Source of the DNA: Pseudomonadota bacterium
GTDB lineage: Bacteria > Bdellovibrionota > UBA1018
Reading direction: 5' to 3'
Assembly: GCA_027485695.1 (NCBI GenBank)
Contig: JAIXQO010000004.1
Coordinates: 46,056-110,055, forward strand
DNA: 64,000 nt
In this document: piece after piece, positions 7,237 to 15,802 of the stretch
How positions within the stretch are numbered: the stretch's first letter is position 1
How the letters are laid out: each line of letters begins with the position of its first letter
Position numbers and translations under genes: made by a program
The notes under the pieces: model-generated
Seen by the model: the letters and a program-made list of their open reading frames with translations, nothing else
Database searches by the model: none
What the model was told of the DNA's origin: nothing

Positions 7237-8751
7237 CTAATAAGATTTCGCAAAAAGCACGCGCTTGCTCGATGGCTTGCCCGTGAAGATGCATTTGCCT
7301 TCTTCGTTTGGGCTATCGAGCGGTATACAGCGAGGCGTGACTTTGAGTTTAGCCAAGACCTCATGTCCCATCGCCGCTTCGTTCCAATGAACGGAAGCGA
7401 ATCCGCCCGACTTCGCGCCAAACTCCTCGGAACCCGAGAAGTGAGCTTCGAATTCGGCGAGCGTGTCAATTCTCACAATGTTGGAGTCGCGGAATGCTTT
7501 TGCGCGAGCAAAGAGCGTTGCCTGAATCTCAGCCAAAATCGACGGCGCGTTTTTCACGAAATCCGCGCGAGCTTGGCTGGATTTTTCTTTCGGACCTTTG
7601 TCGCGGCGACCGACGAACACTTCGCCCTTGGCCATATCGCGAGGACCGATCTCCGCACGGAGTGGGATCCCTTGCTTGATCGCCTGCCAAGCTTTCTCGC
7701 CGCCACGCATGTCTCGGTCGTCGATTTTCACGCGAATCGCGTTACCGCCATATGTTTGGGCTTCGAGTTCTTTTTTGAGCGAGTTCACGTACTCCAGCAC
7801 CTGTTTGCGCTCTTCGTCCGTTTTGTAGATCGGAATCAAGAGCACTTGTTGAGGTGCGAGCATCGGAGGGAGCACGAGTCCATCATCATCGGAGTGGGTC
7901 ATGATGAGCCCGCCGATCATACGAGTGGAAACACCCCATGAGGTCGTCCAAGCGGTTTCTTGTTTTCCCTCTTTACTCAAGAACTCGATTCCGGAGGCCT
8001 TGGCGAAATTTTGCCCCAAGAAATGGGACGTGCCAGCTTGGAGAGCCTTCTTGTCCTGCATCATCGCTTCGATGGTGTAAGTGTCGACTGCCCCCGGGAA
8101 ACGCTCGTCCGGAGTTTTCTGGCCCTTGATCACTGGAATTGCCATGTGGTTTTCAGCAAAATCCGCATAGACATCGAGCATCTTGAGCGTCTCTTCGACG
8201 GCTTCTTCGGCCGTCGCGTGAACTGTGTGACCCTCTTGCCAGAGGAACTCCGTGGTGCGCAGGAACATACGCGTGCGCATTTCCCAGCGCATGACGTTGC
8301 ACCACTGGTTCATCAGGATCGGGAGGTCGCGGTAGGATTTCACCCATTTGGCGTACATGTGGCCGATGATCGTTTCGGACGTCGGGCGGATAATAAAAGG
8401 CTCTTCTAACTCGCTCGCGGGATCGGGACGCAATTCGCCCTTGTCATTGGCCTTGAGGCGATGGTGAGTCACGACGGCGCATTCCTTGGCGAAACCATCG
8501 ACGTGCTCGGCTTCTTTGGCCATGAAAGAAAGAGGAATCAAGAGCGGGAAATAGGCGTTCACGTGACCTGTGGCCTTGAACTTGGCATCGAGCGCCGCCT
8601 GCATGTTTTCCCAAAGCGCGTAGCCCCACGGCTTTATCACCATGCATCCGCGAACGGGCGCGTTCTCAGCTAAATCTCCGGCCTTAATGACCTCTTGGTA
8701 CCATTCAGGATAGTTCTCAGCTCGGCTGGGCGAAATCGCGTTTTTTTCCAC
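7237..8751 (-). CDS. proS: Prolyl-tRNA synthetase, archaeal/eukaryotic type
   Basis: Charges tRNA-Pro with proline in the cytoplasm. The 504-aa length, the start with YPEWYQEVIKAGDLAENAPVRG, and a class II core with motif 2 (RWEMRTRMFLRTTEFLWQEG) and motif 3 (GGLIMTHSDDDGLVLPP) identify it. There is no INS editing insertion between motifs 2 and 3, and the C-terminus ends in a Tyr (VLFAKSY). These are marks of the short archaeal-type ProRS found in some bacteria rather than the long E. coli type. It is a single gene, convergent with the gene ending at 7234. Confidence 0.95.
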   Translation of the reverse strand: MEKNAISPSRAENYPEWYQEVIKAGDLAENAPVRGCMVIKPWGYALWENMQAALDAKFKATGHVNAYFPLLIPLSFMAKEAEHVDGFAKECAVVTHHRLKANDKGELRPDPASELEEPFIIRPTSETIIGHMYAKWVKSYRDLPILMNQWCNVMRWEMRTRMFLRTTEFLWQEGHTVHATAEEAVEETLKMLDVYADFAENHMAIPVIKGQKTPDERFPGAVDTYTIEAMMQDKKALQAGTSHFLGQNFAKASGIEFLSKEGKQETAWTTSWGVSTRMIGGLIMTHSDDDGLVLPPMLAPQQVLLIPIYKTDEERKQVLEYVNSLKKELEAQTYGGNAIRVKIDDRDMRGGEKAWQAIKQGIPLRAEIGPRDMAKGEVFVGRRDKGPKEKSSQARADFVKNAPSILAEIQATLFARAKAFRDSNIVRIDTLAEFEAHFSGSEEFGAKSGGFASVHWNEAAMGHEVLAKLKVTPRCIPLDSPNEEGKCIFTGKPSSKRVLFAKSY

Positions 8752-8829
8752 AGGGATCCTCTCGAAGTGATCCCTTATTCCTACCGCAGACGGCGGGTCT
8801 GCGGCAAGGCTCGTTCAGGTCAAACTCAG

Positions 8830-9738
8830 CTATAAACCGTAGCCAAGTTCACTCAAAACGCCGAAATGATCCGAAAGCGCCAAATCCCGATAACCCGGCT
8901 CAACAAACGACAGACTCGAGCGCAAGGTCGTCAACGCCGTAGAACCTGCGCCTTGTGGCTCGCGGAAAAACACGTAGTCGATCCGGCGCCCCTCACCGTC
9001 CGGATCCCGCTGGTTACCATTGCGGCGAGGGTCCGAAGTAAAACCATCTCGCTCGATATCGGAAACTGGATGGTGATCGACGAATTCTTGGTGAGAATCC
9101 CGAAGCTCTAACGCCGAGGTCAACCGAGTGATTTCGACTGATTTCGGAGTCGCATTCAAGTCCCCGGTGAGAATGACCGGACGCAAGCCATCTCCCGAGT
9201 GCTCGTCCACGAATCGAATCAGCTGCTCAATCTGCGTCTGGCGCTTCGCCGCCGACTTGTTCGAAGTGCCGGCGTTGGTGTGAGTCGTGTAGACGTCAAC
9301 CTCGCCCAAACCCGGAACCGAGAGTTTTACATAGAGCGCGCCTTTGCGGGCGAAACAATCCGTTCCCACGCAGTGATCATAGACCAGGGTCGCCGACTCC
9401 AGGATCGGATGCTTGGAAAGAATGAGCAGTCCCGAGCTCACGCAACGAAGACCGCGCGGTGCAGGGCCTTTGGCGAAATAGGCATAGCCAGAGTTCTGAA
9501 GTAATGTACGAGGTTCATTCGGAACAAAACAGCCTTCGAACGCCTCCTGTACGGTCACCACGTCAATCGTTTGCGGCGCCAATCGTTGGCCAATTTCGGG
9601 AATCCGTTTCCGTGCGTTCTTGCCCGCGAACGGAACACCCCAAACGTTGTAAGAGAGTACGCTGAGAGGTGCATGCTCCGCCTGAGAAGTAGTCACGACC
9701 GAGAACGCGAGAACAACCGCCAAAACCAGAGTTTTCAT
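8830..9738 (-). CDS. Secreted endonuclease/exonuclease/phosphatase-family phosphodiesterase, sphingomyelinase-like
   Basis: A 302-aa protein from MKTLVLAV, chosen because a signal peptide then starts at residue 1. An upstream in-frame TTG would add 18 polar residues. The EEP metal-hydrolase motifs are present: SYNVWG (Asn), TVQEAFEG (Glu), GDLNATP (Asp-Asn) and LSDHFGV (Asp-His). VWGVPF and YTTHTNAG are typical of the neutral sphingomyelinase branch. It probably cleaves phosphodiesters of lipids or nucleic acids outside the cytoplasm. It is one of three EEP enzymes in this window. Confidence 0.82.
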   Translation of the reverse strand: MKTLVLAVVLAFSVVTTSQAEHAPLSVLSYNVWGVPFAGKNARKRIPEIGQRLAPQTIDVVTVQEAFEGCFVPNEPRTLLQNSGYAYFAKGPAPRGLRCVSSGLLILSKHPILESATLVYDHCVGTDCFARKGALYVKLSVPGLGEVDVYTTHTNAGTSNKSAAKRQTQIEQLIRFVDEHSGDGLRPVILTGDLNATPKSVEITRLTSALELRDSHQEFVDHHPVSDIERDGFTSDPRRNGNQRDPDGEGRRIDYVFFREPQGAGSTALTTLRSSLSFVEPGYRDLALSDHFGVLSELGYGL

Positions 9739-9890
9739 TCCTTGAAACGCCCTATTTTCCGAGTTTGAAAAGAATTGATTGAGTTGAATCAATCGTGAAC
9801 GGATCCCGGGAAAAAACCAAGCACCCTTGCACTACTGACGGAATCCTGACGTTTCACGAACCATGACCGAACGGGAGCGTGCCGAGGGAT

Positions 9891-12452
9891 CTAGATTTCG
9901 CAGGCCCTCTGAACGCCGTTAGCAGAGCAACCGAGGTACTTGCGAATCTCGGGCTCTCGAAGCGCGATTTCATGCATTCGCTCATCGGATGGCGGATGCG
10001 GATCAACAGTGAGACGCCAGATCTCGTCTTGAGTCATAGGTCCACCGATACCGGCTCGTCTTGCCAGACTCTCGCAGTATTTCGACGCGAAAAAAGCCAC
10101 CGGACGTAGCCGTCCCGCCGGGGTGTCGTCCGTCCGGGGATGTTTCTTCAGGAATTCGTTTGAGACCTTGCTCCCCAAAAGATCAGACATCGCTTCGCCG
10201 AGCTCACTGTGGAACTTCTCGTGCTTGCTCATGCACTCAGGTTTGGACTTGAAAAGCTGCTTAATTCGGTCGATTTCTTTTGCTCGCTCGGCTTCCGATA
10301 GCGAGCCTTCGTCGTAGTTATCGTCGAGATACTGCTGAACGTGACTCTCGATATCGGCTAGTTCGTCTTGATTCGAGCGAAAACCGCCTCCCGCTTTTGA
10401 CATAAGACACTGGCGCGCATTTTCGAGCGGATAGTTCGCAAGCCCGTCCCGTTTTTTAAAGAGCGGTCCGATGACCCCAGCTTTGGCGAGTGGTGCGACG
10501 ATCGCAGAACTTGGAATTCGCATGTAGCAAGATTTTTCACCGGCAGCCGCACATTCTGCCGCCCGCATTCGGACCGCGTCGGCGACTGTTTTGGGTTCGG
10601 CTGGGAGTTTTGCGAGGGATTCCGTTTTCAAATCATAGACCGGCACTCGATTTTGAAAATTGCAGGGATCTACGGAATGCGCGAGTTCGTGTCCGATCAC
10701 CATCACCAGGTTTTCGATCGGCAGTTTTAACATGGCCGCACAGACCGTGAACGAGTGGTCCGAAGGACGATAGAATGCATTTCCGGACTCGCTAGCACAA
10801 GCGGGCGAATTGAAACTCTGTGGGTCGGTCGGAAGGCGAAATTGAATCGTTTTCACGCGAGTGACGAGCTCACGTTCTTCTTCGCTCAACTGATCTTCGG
10901 TCCGTCCTTTCATCAAGGTTTTCATCAACTGCTCGCGTACGTCGCGGACTGTGGTTTTCAGTTCCTTGATTTTTTCCTCAGAAACGCTGAGGGCGTCCGC
11001 TTTTGGGTCGTAACCCGAAGCTAATTTCATAATCTCCGGCCGGTATTTAGATAACTTCTGTGTCAAATCACGAAGATTTTTTCGCGAGATTTCCGGCTCC
11101 TGGGCGGTGCCGTTCTCAGGAATCGCAGCTTGAAAAATCTCTCGAACTTTTTCATAAGAAGGATTCGTCAAGTGCTCTGGATTTCCTGCCGCATTCACGA
11201 CCACCAGTTCCTTGAGCTGTACCGGACTTGAAGGGCGCCCTGCCAAGAGGTCCGCAAGTAAGCGAGCGCCTTTGGGCTCGCCTTTCATTCCGTTCGCGAG
11301 AAGAACGCCGAGCGCGGGCGCGGTTTTCTTGAGTCCTTTTACGAGTACGGCCCGCGCAGCACCAAGCTCAAGGTCCCAATCGGCGACCTTTGCTTCGATT
11401 TGATTTTGTAGCTTCTCATCTTTTTTCCGCGCATCACGTTCTTTTATTCGCGCACGGTAGGAAGGGATCCGCGATCCATCGGCGAATACGATGTCCGTGT
11501 CACCGTTCATGAGCGAGCATTTTTTCGTTAGTTCCATGAGTGTGCACGGCCCACTGGAGTCTTTGCGAGGTTCACAAATCTCCGGAATTTCGACGCTGTT
11601 ATTTGCAGCCGCTGGAACTCCGGAATTGATCTGGGCGGCCACGTCCGATTCATGCTCGTCAATCTCTGCCGTCGTGTTCGGTCGCGACGGTTTAACGGGC
11701 TTAGGTTTTTCCAAAACAAAAGGCACAGGACTCGCGTTTTCGGATCGGTTCGGGACCACTGGACTTGGCACAGATGGAATCGGTTTGCCTGCGGCAAGGG
11801 CTTTCCATTGTTTCAGAAGCTTGGCGCAATCCGCTATGTCCGAGTTATTTCTGGCATGGGCGGTTGCCCGGCAAAGCGCCTCAACCCGATTTGCGATGGC
11901 GCTTGGATTCACCGGGATTCGCTTGAATTTCTCGAGAAGCGATCCCGTCTCCTCGTCGGTGAACGTCGAACTCAGCATTTTTCCCGATAGCCCCAAACGG
12001 TCGAAAAAATTGGCCGCGCAACTGGCAGTCCAACGACTACTATCGGAGTTCCCGCAGACGGCGCTTCCACCGATGGCGGGAAACACCTCCTGAGCGCAGG
12101 GGAACGAATAACCAGCCGCCTTGCAGGCCTTGAGCGCACTCGTGTAATTGGTCGACGGGTCCGGGCGGCAACGTCCGGCACTTAAGCGCCCCGAATAACC
12201 GGCCAGTAAACAGGATGTCCCGCTCGAATCCGCATAGGCATTTCGCGTCCACCAGGAGTCCATCGCGGCGTTCTCAGGTAGATCAGGATTTCCAAATGAG
12301 CCGCGCTCATGTTCATCGAAATACCTGAGGGTTTTCAGGTACAAGTCGATGCCCGGTTTTGTCCAGACGGCCTCTATCGCCGAAGCGTGATCAACAGCGA
12401 ATACCAACAGAAACAGTCCCAATACCGGTTTACACGAGAGACGCAGAATCAT
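9891..12452 (-). CDS. Large secreted zinc metalloprotease, gluzincin-like
   Basis: An 853-aa protein with a signal peptide (VLGLFLLVFAVDHASA). The N-terminal 190 residues are Cys-rich (CLLAGY, CRPD, CKAAGY, CAQEVF, CGNS), suggesting a disulfide-bonded domain. A Pro-rich linker follows (about 225-270), then a helical region. HELAH near residue 585 (MVIGHELAHSVDP) is a zinc-binding HExxH, and GEAMSDLLG near residue 750 could give the third ligand Glu with the ExxxD pattern of gluzincins such as M13. A large insertion separates the two. It is encoded alone with its own promoter region, with the short IR TAGAGAC/GTCTCTA at 12471-12487 upstream. I do not recognise the full architecture. Confidence 0.72.
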   Translation of the reverse strand: MILRLSCKPVLGLFLLVFAVDHASAIEAVWTKPGIDLYLKTLRYFDEHERGSFGNPDLPENAAMDSWWTRNAYADSSGTSCLLAGYSGRLSAGRCRPDPSTNYTSALKACKAAGYSFPCAQEVFPAIGGSAVCGNSDSSRWTASCAANFFDRLGLSGKMLSSTFTDEETGSLLEKFKRIPVNPSAIANRVEALCRATAHARNNSDIADCAKLLKQWKALAAGKPIPSVPSPVVPNRSENASPVPFVLEKPKPVKPSRPNTTAEIDEHESDVAAQINSGVPAAANNSVEIPEICEPRKDSSGPCTLMELTKKCSLMNGDTDIVFADGSRIPSYRARIKERDARKKDEKLQNQIEAKVADWDLELGAARAVLVKGLKKTAPALGVLLANGMKGEPKGARLLADLLAGRPSSPVQLKELVVVNAAGNPEHLTNPSYEKVREIFQAAIPENGTAQEPEISRKNLRDLTQKLSKYRPEIMKLASGYDPKADALSVSEEKIKELKTTVRDVREQLMKTLMKGRTEDQLSEEERELVTRVKTIQFRLPTDPQSFNSPACASESGNAFYRPSDHSFTVCAAMLKLPIENLVMVIGHELAHSVDPCNFQNRVPVYDLKTESLAKLPAEPKTVADAVRMRAAECAAAGEKSCYMRIPSSAIVAPLAKAGVIGPLFKKRDGLANYPLENARQCLMSKAGGGFRSNQDELADIESHVQQYLDDNYDEGSLSEAERAKEIDRIKQLFKSKPECMSKHEKFHSELGEAMSDLLGSKVSNEFLKKHPRTDDTPAGRLRPVAFFASKYCESLARRAGIGGPMTQDEIWRLTVDPHPPSDERMHEIALREPEIRKYLGCSANGVQRACEI

Positions 12453-12470
12453 GAAGATATACTAATAAAA

Positions 12471-12487
12471 TAGAGACGAGGTCTCTA
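12471..12487. repeat. Perfect 7-bp inverted repeat upstream of the metalloprotease gene
   Basis: TAGAGAC-GAG-GTCTCTA, 19 bp upstream of the minus-strand ATG at 12452. It could be an operator or a 5'-leader hairpin. A TTGACA (12499-12504) on the plus strand lies just beyond, but no good -10 follows it. Confidence 0.35.
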
Positions 12488-12627
12488 CCGATATGCTTTT
12501 GACAGGAACGGCGAATACCCGCGTAAATAAGCCTATTTGAACCAAGAAACACTCCTCGGAATTTACCCACTTCGGTCCTCGACACTCCTCTCGCATGTCA
12601 TGAAAAACTTTGTTAACGTCACCTCGG

Positions 12628-12704
12628 GGGCCATTAGCTCAGCCGGTTAGAGCGGTCCGCTCATAACGGATTGGTCGTTGGTTCAAGTCCGACATGGCCT
12701 ACCA
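12628..12704 (+). tRNA. tRNA-Ile2 (anticodon CAT, lysidine-type)
   Basis: A full cloverleaf: acceptor GGGCCAT/ATGGCCT, D-arm GCTC/GAGC, anticodon stem GTCCG/CGGAT around CTCATAA, T-arm GTTGG-TTCAAGT-CCGAC, discriminator A and an encoded CCA. The CAT anticodon could mean Met, but the acceptor has C4:G69 and C5:G68, the base pairs TilS uses to pick tRNA-Ile2 for lysidine modification, and the T-arm region resembles E. coli ileX. After modification it would read AUA. The first pair is a G1:U72 wobble. A strong terminator follows at once, so the gene is probably monocistronic. Confidence 0.9.
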
Positions 12705-12707
12705 TCT

Positions 12708-12745
12708 AAAAAAGGTCACGCAGCGATGGCAGCGTGACCTTTTTT
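12708..12745 (+). terminator. Rho-independent terminator after the tRNA
   Basis: GGTCACGC and GCGTGACC form a perfect 8-bp stem, extended by A6/T6 (12708-12713 with 12740-12745) and closed by a 10-base loop. It begins four bases after the CCA end. The A run makes it usable on both strands. Confidence 0.9.
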
Positions 12746-12843
12746 AGTGGGTTTTAGCCGTTTGTGGAAGAATGGATCCAAATCTGATCTACGCCGACGG
12801 CCCAGGCGAACTTGAGGCGTTCGTTGCCCAAAAAAGCAATGCA

Positions 12844-12872
12844 TTGCGTTCCCCCTCAAAATCCCCTAAAGT
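12844..12872 (+). promoter_or_regulatory. Possible sigma-70 promoter for slyD
   Basis: TTGCGT (12844-12849), a 17-bp spacer and TAAAGT (12867-12872). It would give a leader of about 110 bases before the ATG at 12991. The match is moderate and judged by eye. Confidence 0.4.
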
Positions 12873-12990
12873 AGAGGATACTTCCGTAGAGTCCTCTCGC
12901 GATTCTCGTACTACTTCTTTCCGGTTTTCTCTCTCTCACTGTCCTTTCGAAACGTCTGAAAACATCCATGCCTCCAAAAGGAATACGATT

Positions 12991-13467
12991 ATGAAGGCTC
13001 AAATTGTTTCGTTTCACTGCGTAATGAAAGATTCACTCGGCAAGGTCATCAGTTCTTCATTTAACCAAGACGTAATCACCGTGGCACCCGATTCCCAGCC
13101 CACTTCGCACGCTCAAAATCTCCGTGGACTCATCGAAGCGCTTCAAGGCGTTCATACAGGAGAAAAGAAGAAATTCCTCATGCCTGCGATCGATGCCTAT
13201 GGTCTCTACGATCCGAAGCTCGTGCTCGTGATCGCACGATCGGAACTACCCAAGCATCTCAACGCTCGCATCGGCGCCGAAGTTCCGATGAATGGAAGAG
13301 CCTATCGCATCATACGAATGGATGCGAAGGGCGTCACCGTCGACGGAAACCATTTCCTGGCGGGCCAGGACATCTACTGTGATCTTGAGGTCGTTGAAGC
13401 ACGTGAAGCCGAGCCGGACGACTTTGACGCGCCCATGGTGACGCCCGACCAGCGCTATTTGCACTGA
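12991..13467 (+). CDS. slyD: SlyD-like FKBP-type peptidyl-prolyl cis-trans isomerase
   Basis: A 158-aa cytosolic prolyl isomerase/chaperone. It has the SlyD arrangement: a short N-terminal FKBP half, an inserted flap (about residues 65-125), and the closing segment GNHFLAGQDIYCDLEVVEAREAE, nearly the textbook SlyD motif. The His-rich nickel-binding tail of the E. coli protein is absent; the C-terminus is short and acidic. ATG 12991 is chosen over the longer frame (12772) because AAAAGGA sits upstream and homology starts here. Terminators isolate it on both sides (12708-12745 and 13515-13547). Confidence 0.87.
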   Translation: MKAQIVSFHCVMKDSLGKVISSSFNQDVITVAPDSQPTSHAQNLRGLIEALQGVHTGEKKKFLMPAIDAYGLYDPKLVLVIARSELPKHLNARIGAEVPMNGRAYRIIRMDAKGVTVDGNHFLAGQDIYCDLEVVEAREAEPDDFDAPMVTPDQRYLH

Positions 13468-13514
13468 TCGACCCCATTTTCTCGAATCATTGGAAAATAA
13501 ATAATCAATATAGA

Positions 13515-13547
13515 GCTGTACTCGTCTGAGTGCGAGTACAGCCCTTT
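13515..13547 (+). terminator. Rho-independent terminator after slyD
   Basis: GCTGTACTCG (13515-13524) pairs perfectly with CGAGTACAGC (13533-13542) around an 8-base loop, followed by CCTTTT. It lies 48 bp past the slyD stop. Confidence 0.88.
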
Positions 13548-13577
13548 TGCGGATTAGGTGATTCGTTGCATATCGAG

Positions 13578-13583
13578 TATACT
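13578..13583 (+). promoter_or_regulatory. Possible -10 element (TATACT) for the RRM gene
   Basis: TATACT is one base from TATAAT. The hexamer at -35 distance (TAGGTG, 13555-13560) is poor. Use of this site would give the RRM transcript a leader of about 85 bases, as seen for some cold-regulated RNA-binding proteins. Confidence 0.35.
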
Positions 13584-13674
13584 GGGTGCTCAGTAGTTCA
13601 ATTCGCTTCTTTCGAGTCTGCCGGGCATGGTGTCCACGTATCCTCTTAAAAGCTCCCAGCCTTTTGGAGGTCTC

Positions 13675-13959
13675 ATGGGTAAAAAACTGTATGTTGGCAA
13701 TCTTCCTTTCTCCGCAACCGATCAAATCTTGAGCGATACGTTCGCTCAATGTGGAACGGTTCAATCCTCGAAAATCATCATGGACCGCGATACCGGCCGC
13801 TCTAAAGGTTTCGGTTTCGTTGAAATGTCGACTGATGCTGAAGCAGCAGCCGTCATCTCGAAATTCAATGGCGCTGACTACGATGGTCGCGCAATGACCG
13901 TGAACGAAGCGAAGCCAATGGCTCCTCGCGAAGATCGCGGCGGCGGACGTCGCTACTAA
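13675..13959 (+). CDS. Small single-RRM RNA-binding protein
   Basis: A 94-aa protein made of one RNA-recognition motif and a short Arg/Gly tail (GGGRRY). RNP2 is LYVGNL (residues 4-9) and RNP1 is KGFGFVEM (about 45-52), with the expected beta-alpha-beta spacing. Such bacterial Rbp proteins bind single-stranded RNA and are often cold-induced. The start is ATG 13675 with a strong TTTTGGAGG site seven bases upstream, not the earlier in-frame ATG. A terminator follows at 13985. Confidence 0.93.
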   Translation: MGKKLYVGNLPFSATDQILSDTFAQCGTVQSSKIIMDRDTGRSKGFGFVEMSTDAEAAAVISKFNGADYDGRAMTVNEAKPMAPREDRGGGRRY

Positions 13960-13984
13960 GCGAACGTTTCAAAATTTACTTTGA

Positions 13985-14016
13985 GAAAAAGCCGGCGGAT
14001 CGCCGGCTTTTTTTTT
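13985..14016 (+). terminator. Rho-independent terminator after the RRM gene
   Basis: GCCGGCG-GAT-CGCCGGC (13991-14007) is a perfect 7-bp GC stem with a 3-base loop, preceded by five A and followed by nine T. Confidence 0.95.
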
Positions 14017-14105
14017 GCCCGGCGAGTTCGCTATCTAATCCATCAGCACTCAGGCATCATTCAGAGTGATCCAAGGTTTTTAACCTCTGCAAAGGAGCAT
14101 CCCTC

Positions 14106-14234
14106 ATGGGTGACAAAAATCCGAAGTCTCAGAATAGACAAGCCGCTCAGAAACAAGCCAAGCACAACAACGAAGATCAAAAGAAAAAAGACGCGATCTT
14201 GGCGAAACAAGCGCCTATCGCCAAAAAGAAATAG
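14106..14234 (+). CDS. Tiny basic conserved-type protein (42 aa)
   Basis: ATG 14106 to TAG 14232-14234, with a good AAAGGAG site ten bases upstream. The product starts MGDKNPKSQNRQAA and is almost entirely Lys, Gln, Ala and Asn, ending in IAKKK. I recall similar tiny proteins of the MGDKxPKS...KQ type in other proteobacteria, but this cannot be checked here. No membrane segment and no Cys; probably a disordered, nucleic-acid- or ribosome-associated peptide. It is isolated between the RRM terminator and the convergent RraA-like gene. Confidence 0.7.
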   Translation: MGDKNPKSQNRQAAQKQAKHNNEDQKKKDAILAKQAPIAKKK

Positions 14235-14284
14235 TTTCACCGATCGGGGCCGCATACTCGCAATGAGCGTGGTGGCGGCTTAGA

Positions 14285-14914
14285 TCAGGTGATGTAACCT
14301 TTCTTTGCAAGGATCTCATCGATCTTTTTGCGATGTGCATCCTGCCACTCCTCCAGAGACGTTTCTGAATCTTTTTTCGCTTTCGATTGAGCGAGCTTCA
14401 GAATTTCTTCCATGCTCTGTTTCGGAACGACGATGACTCCTTCTTCATCGCCTACGACCATATCCCCCGGCATCACAGAGACTCCGCCACAACGAACGGC
14501 CTCGGCATTCAGCGGGGTCAGGATATTTTTTCCGCCCGGAATCGGGACCACCCCGCGCGCGATGACGGGAAACCCTCGTTCACGGGCTTCGCCGATATCT
14601 CGAATCACTCCATCCACCACGAAGCCAGCAATACCGTTTTCCTGAGCGACAGCGCAGACGTTACCGCCGGCTACAGCAAAATTGCAGTCCGCTGACTCGA
14701 CGACGATCACTGAACCGGGAGGCGCCCGATAGATCGCCGCATGCAACATGAGATTATCTCCTGCCGGGCATTTCACCGTAAATGCTGGGCCGGCAATACG
14801 TTTCATACCGTTGTATAGCGGACGTAACCCGAAATCCATTACCTGACTGCGAGAAAGCAAATCGGCGAGCGTCGTTGGTGAAAGTTCCTGCCAAGAAATT
14901 TGAGTCTTTGTCAT
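14285..14914 (-). CDS. RraA-like / HMG (4-hydroxy-4-methyl-2-oxoglutarate) aldolase family protein
   Basis: A 209-aa protein with the RraA/MenG-like fold: GPAFTVKCPAGDNLMLHAAI, GGNVCAVAQENGIAGFVVDGVIRD (the G-x20-R-D substrate/metal site) and GDMVVGDEEGVIVVPK. Members are divalent-metal class II aldolases or oxaloacetate decarboxylases, and some inhibit RNase E. The length and the C-terminal alpha extension fit the aldolase subgroup. Start MTKTQISW (14914) is preferred because the longer frame adds 44 non-conserved residues. A role in RNA decay is less likely than a small-molecule role. Confidence 0.85.
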   Translation of the reverse strand: MTKTQISWQELSPTTLADLLSRSQVMDFGLRPLYNGMKRIAGPAFTVKCPAGDNLMLHAAIYRAPPGSVIVVESADCNFAVAGGNVCAVAQENGIAGFVVDGVIRDIGEARERGFPVIARGVVPIPGGKNILTPLNAEAVRCGGVSVMPGDMVVGDEEGVIVVPKQSMEEILKLAQSKAKKDSETSLEEWQDAHRKKIDEILAKKGYIT

Positions 14915-15104
14915 TTCAATCCTCAACTGTGGTCTAGCATAAAGCATTTCGATTCCGCGGACAGAAACGCCGGAAAGCGAGTTCGGTCTGAAAGTCGGAC
15001 AGAAAAGGAAAAGGCGATGAGTTCTTGGATGTAGACCCTGACGCACGCGAGAGGTGTAAAATTCCTAGTCATGGAATTGATCTATTCATGTAAGGTGCGC
15101 GCGA

Positions 15105-15749
15105 ATGAAAACGATTCTCTCCGTTGTCGCACTCTCCTTCGTATTCTCACCGATCTCCGCTCAATCGAGCTGTTTTGACCCGGCAGTCAAATTACGTTTC
15201 GCTCCGATTACCGATCCGGTGACCTCAAAACAAGTCGCAGCCTCTACTGCTAACGGCGCCGCCGCTGGAATCGCTATCGGTGGAGCGGTGGGCGGTATCA
15301 CAGCCGCGATCGACGAGAATCAGGCCAAGCTCCTTGCACCGATCGCTCTCGTTGGTTCCGTTATCGGCGGCGTTCAAGGGTATCGAAGTCTGGCTCGCAT
15401 TCGAAAAGCTCAGCAACTCGAACTCTCTCAAGCGACGTTCTACTATCTGAGCCACCCGGACTTCGCGGACGAGCAAACAACGGACGAAGAACGCGAACAC
15501 GCCATCACCCTTGTTCAGGGATTCATTGACGACATCTTGGTGAAACATTTCCCTCAGCTTCCACGAATCGAACGCACGCGATTCTTCGAAAAAGCGATCC
15601 ATTCAGCTGAGAAACTGGACCTCGAGGAAAAAGGTTGCCGCACCAAAGAAAACGGCCAGTTCAAGATCTCGCGAAACAAGCTCATGCGCTTGATCGCTCA
15701 AGACCTCTTGCCCTCTTATCGTTTCCCGGAAGATCCGTCCGAGGAATAG
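15105..15749 (+). CDS. Exported protein with a glycine-zipper segment
   Basis: A 214-aa protein with a signal peptide (LSVVALSFVFSPISAQS). Residues about 47-80 hold a Gly/Ala-rich membrane-like stretch (AAGIAIGGAVGGITAA, then IALVGSVIGG) typical of glycine-zipper proteins that insert in membranes. The rest is charged and helical with one further Cys. It is convergent with the lipoprotein gene at 15803, with a 53-bp gap. Function unknown. Confidence 0.6.
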   Translation: MKTILSVVALSFVFSPISAQSSCFDPAVKLRFAPITDPVTSKQVAASTANGAAAGIAIGGAVGGITAAIDENQAKLLAPIALVGSVIGGVQGYRSLARIRKAQQLELSQATFYYLSHPDFADEQTTDEEREHAITLVQGFIDDILVKHFPQLPRIERTRFFEKAIHSAEKLDLEEKGCRTKENGQFKISRNKLMRLIAQDLLPSYRFPEDPSEE

Positions 15750-15802
15750 CCTAGGGCGAAGCAAAATCAGTCCCCGAGCGCCTCCTCGTTCGAATCGAGT
15801 AA

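Noticed and set aside
11491..12093. A 200-aa plus-strand frame over the metalloprotease gene.
   Set aside because: It is antisense to an 853-aa gene with signal peptide and zinc motif, and it lacks conserved features and a ribosome site.
12628..12704. tRNA-Met (elongator or initiator).
   Set aside because: The acceptor has C4:G69 and C5:G68 and the T-arm region resembles tRNA-Ile2. The initiator's 1:72 mismatch and three G:C pairs in the anticodon stem are missing.
13246..13764. A 172-aa minus-strand frame covering the slyD end, terminator and RRM start.
   Set aside because: It crosses a strong terminator and two well-supported genes on the opposite strand.
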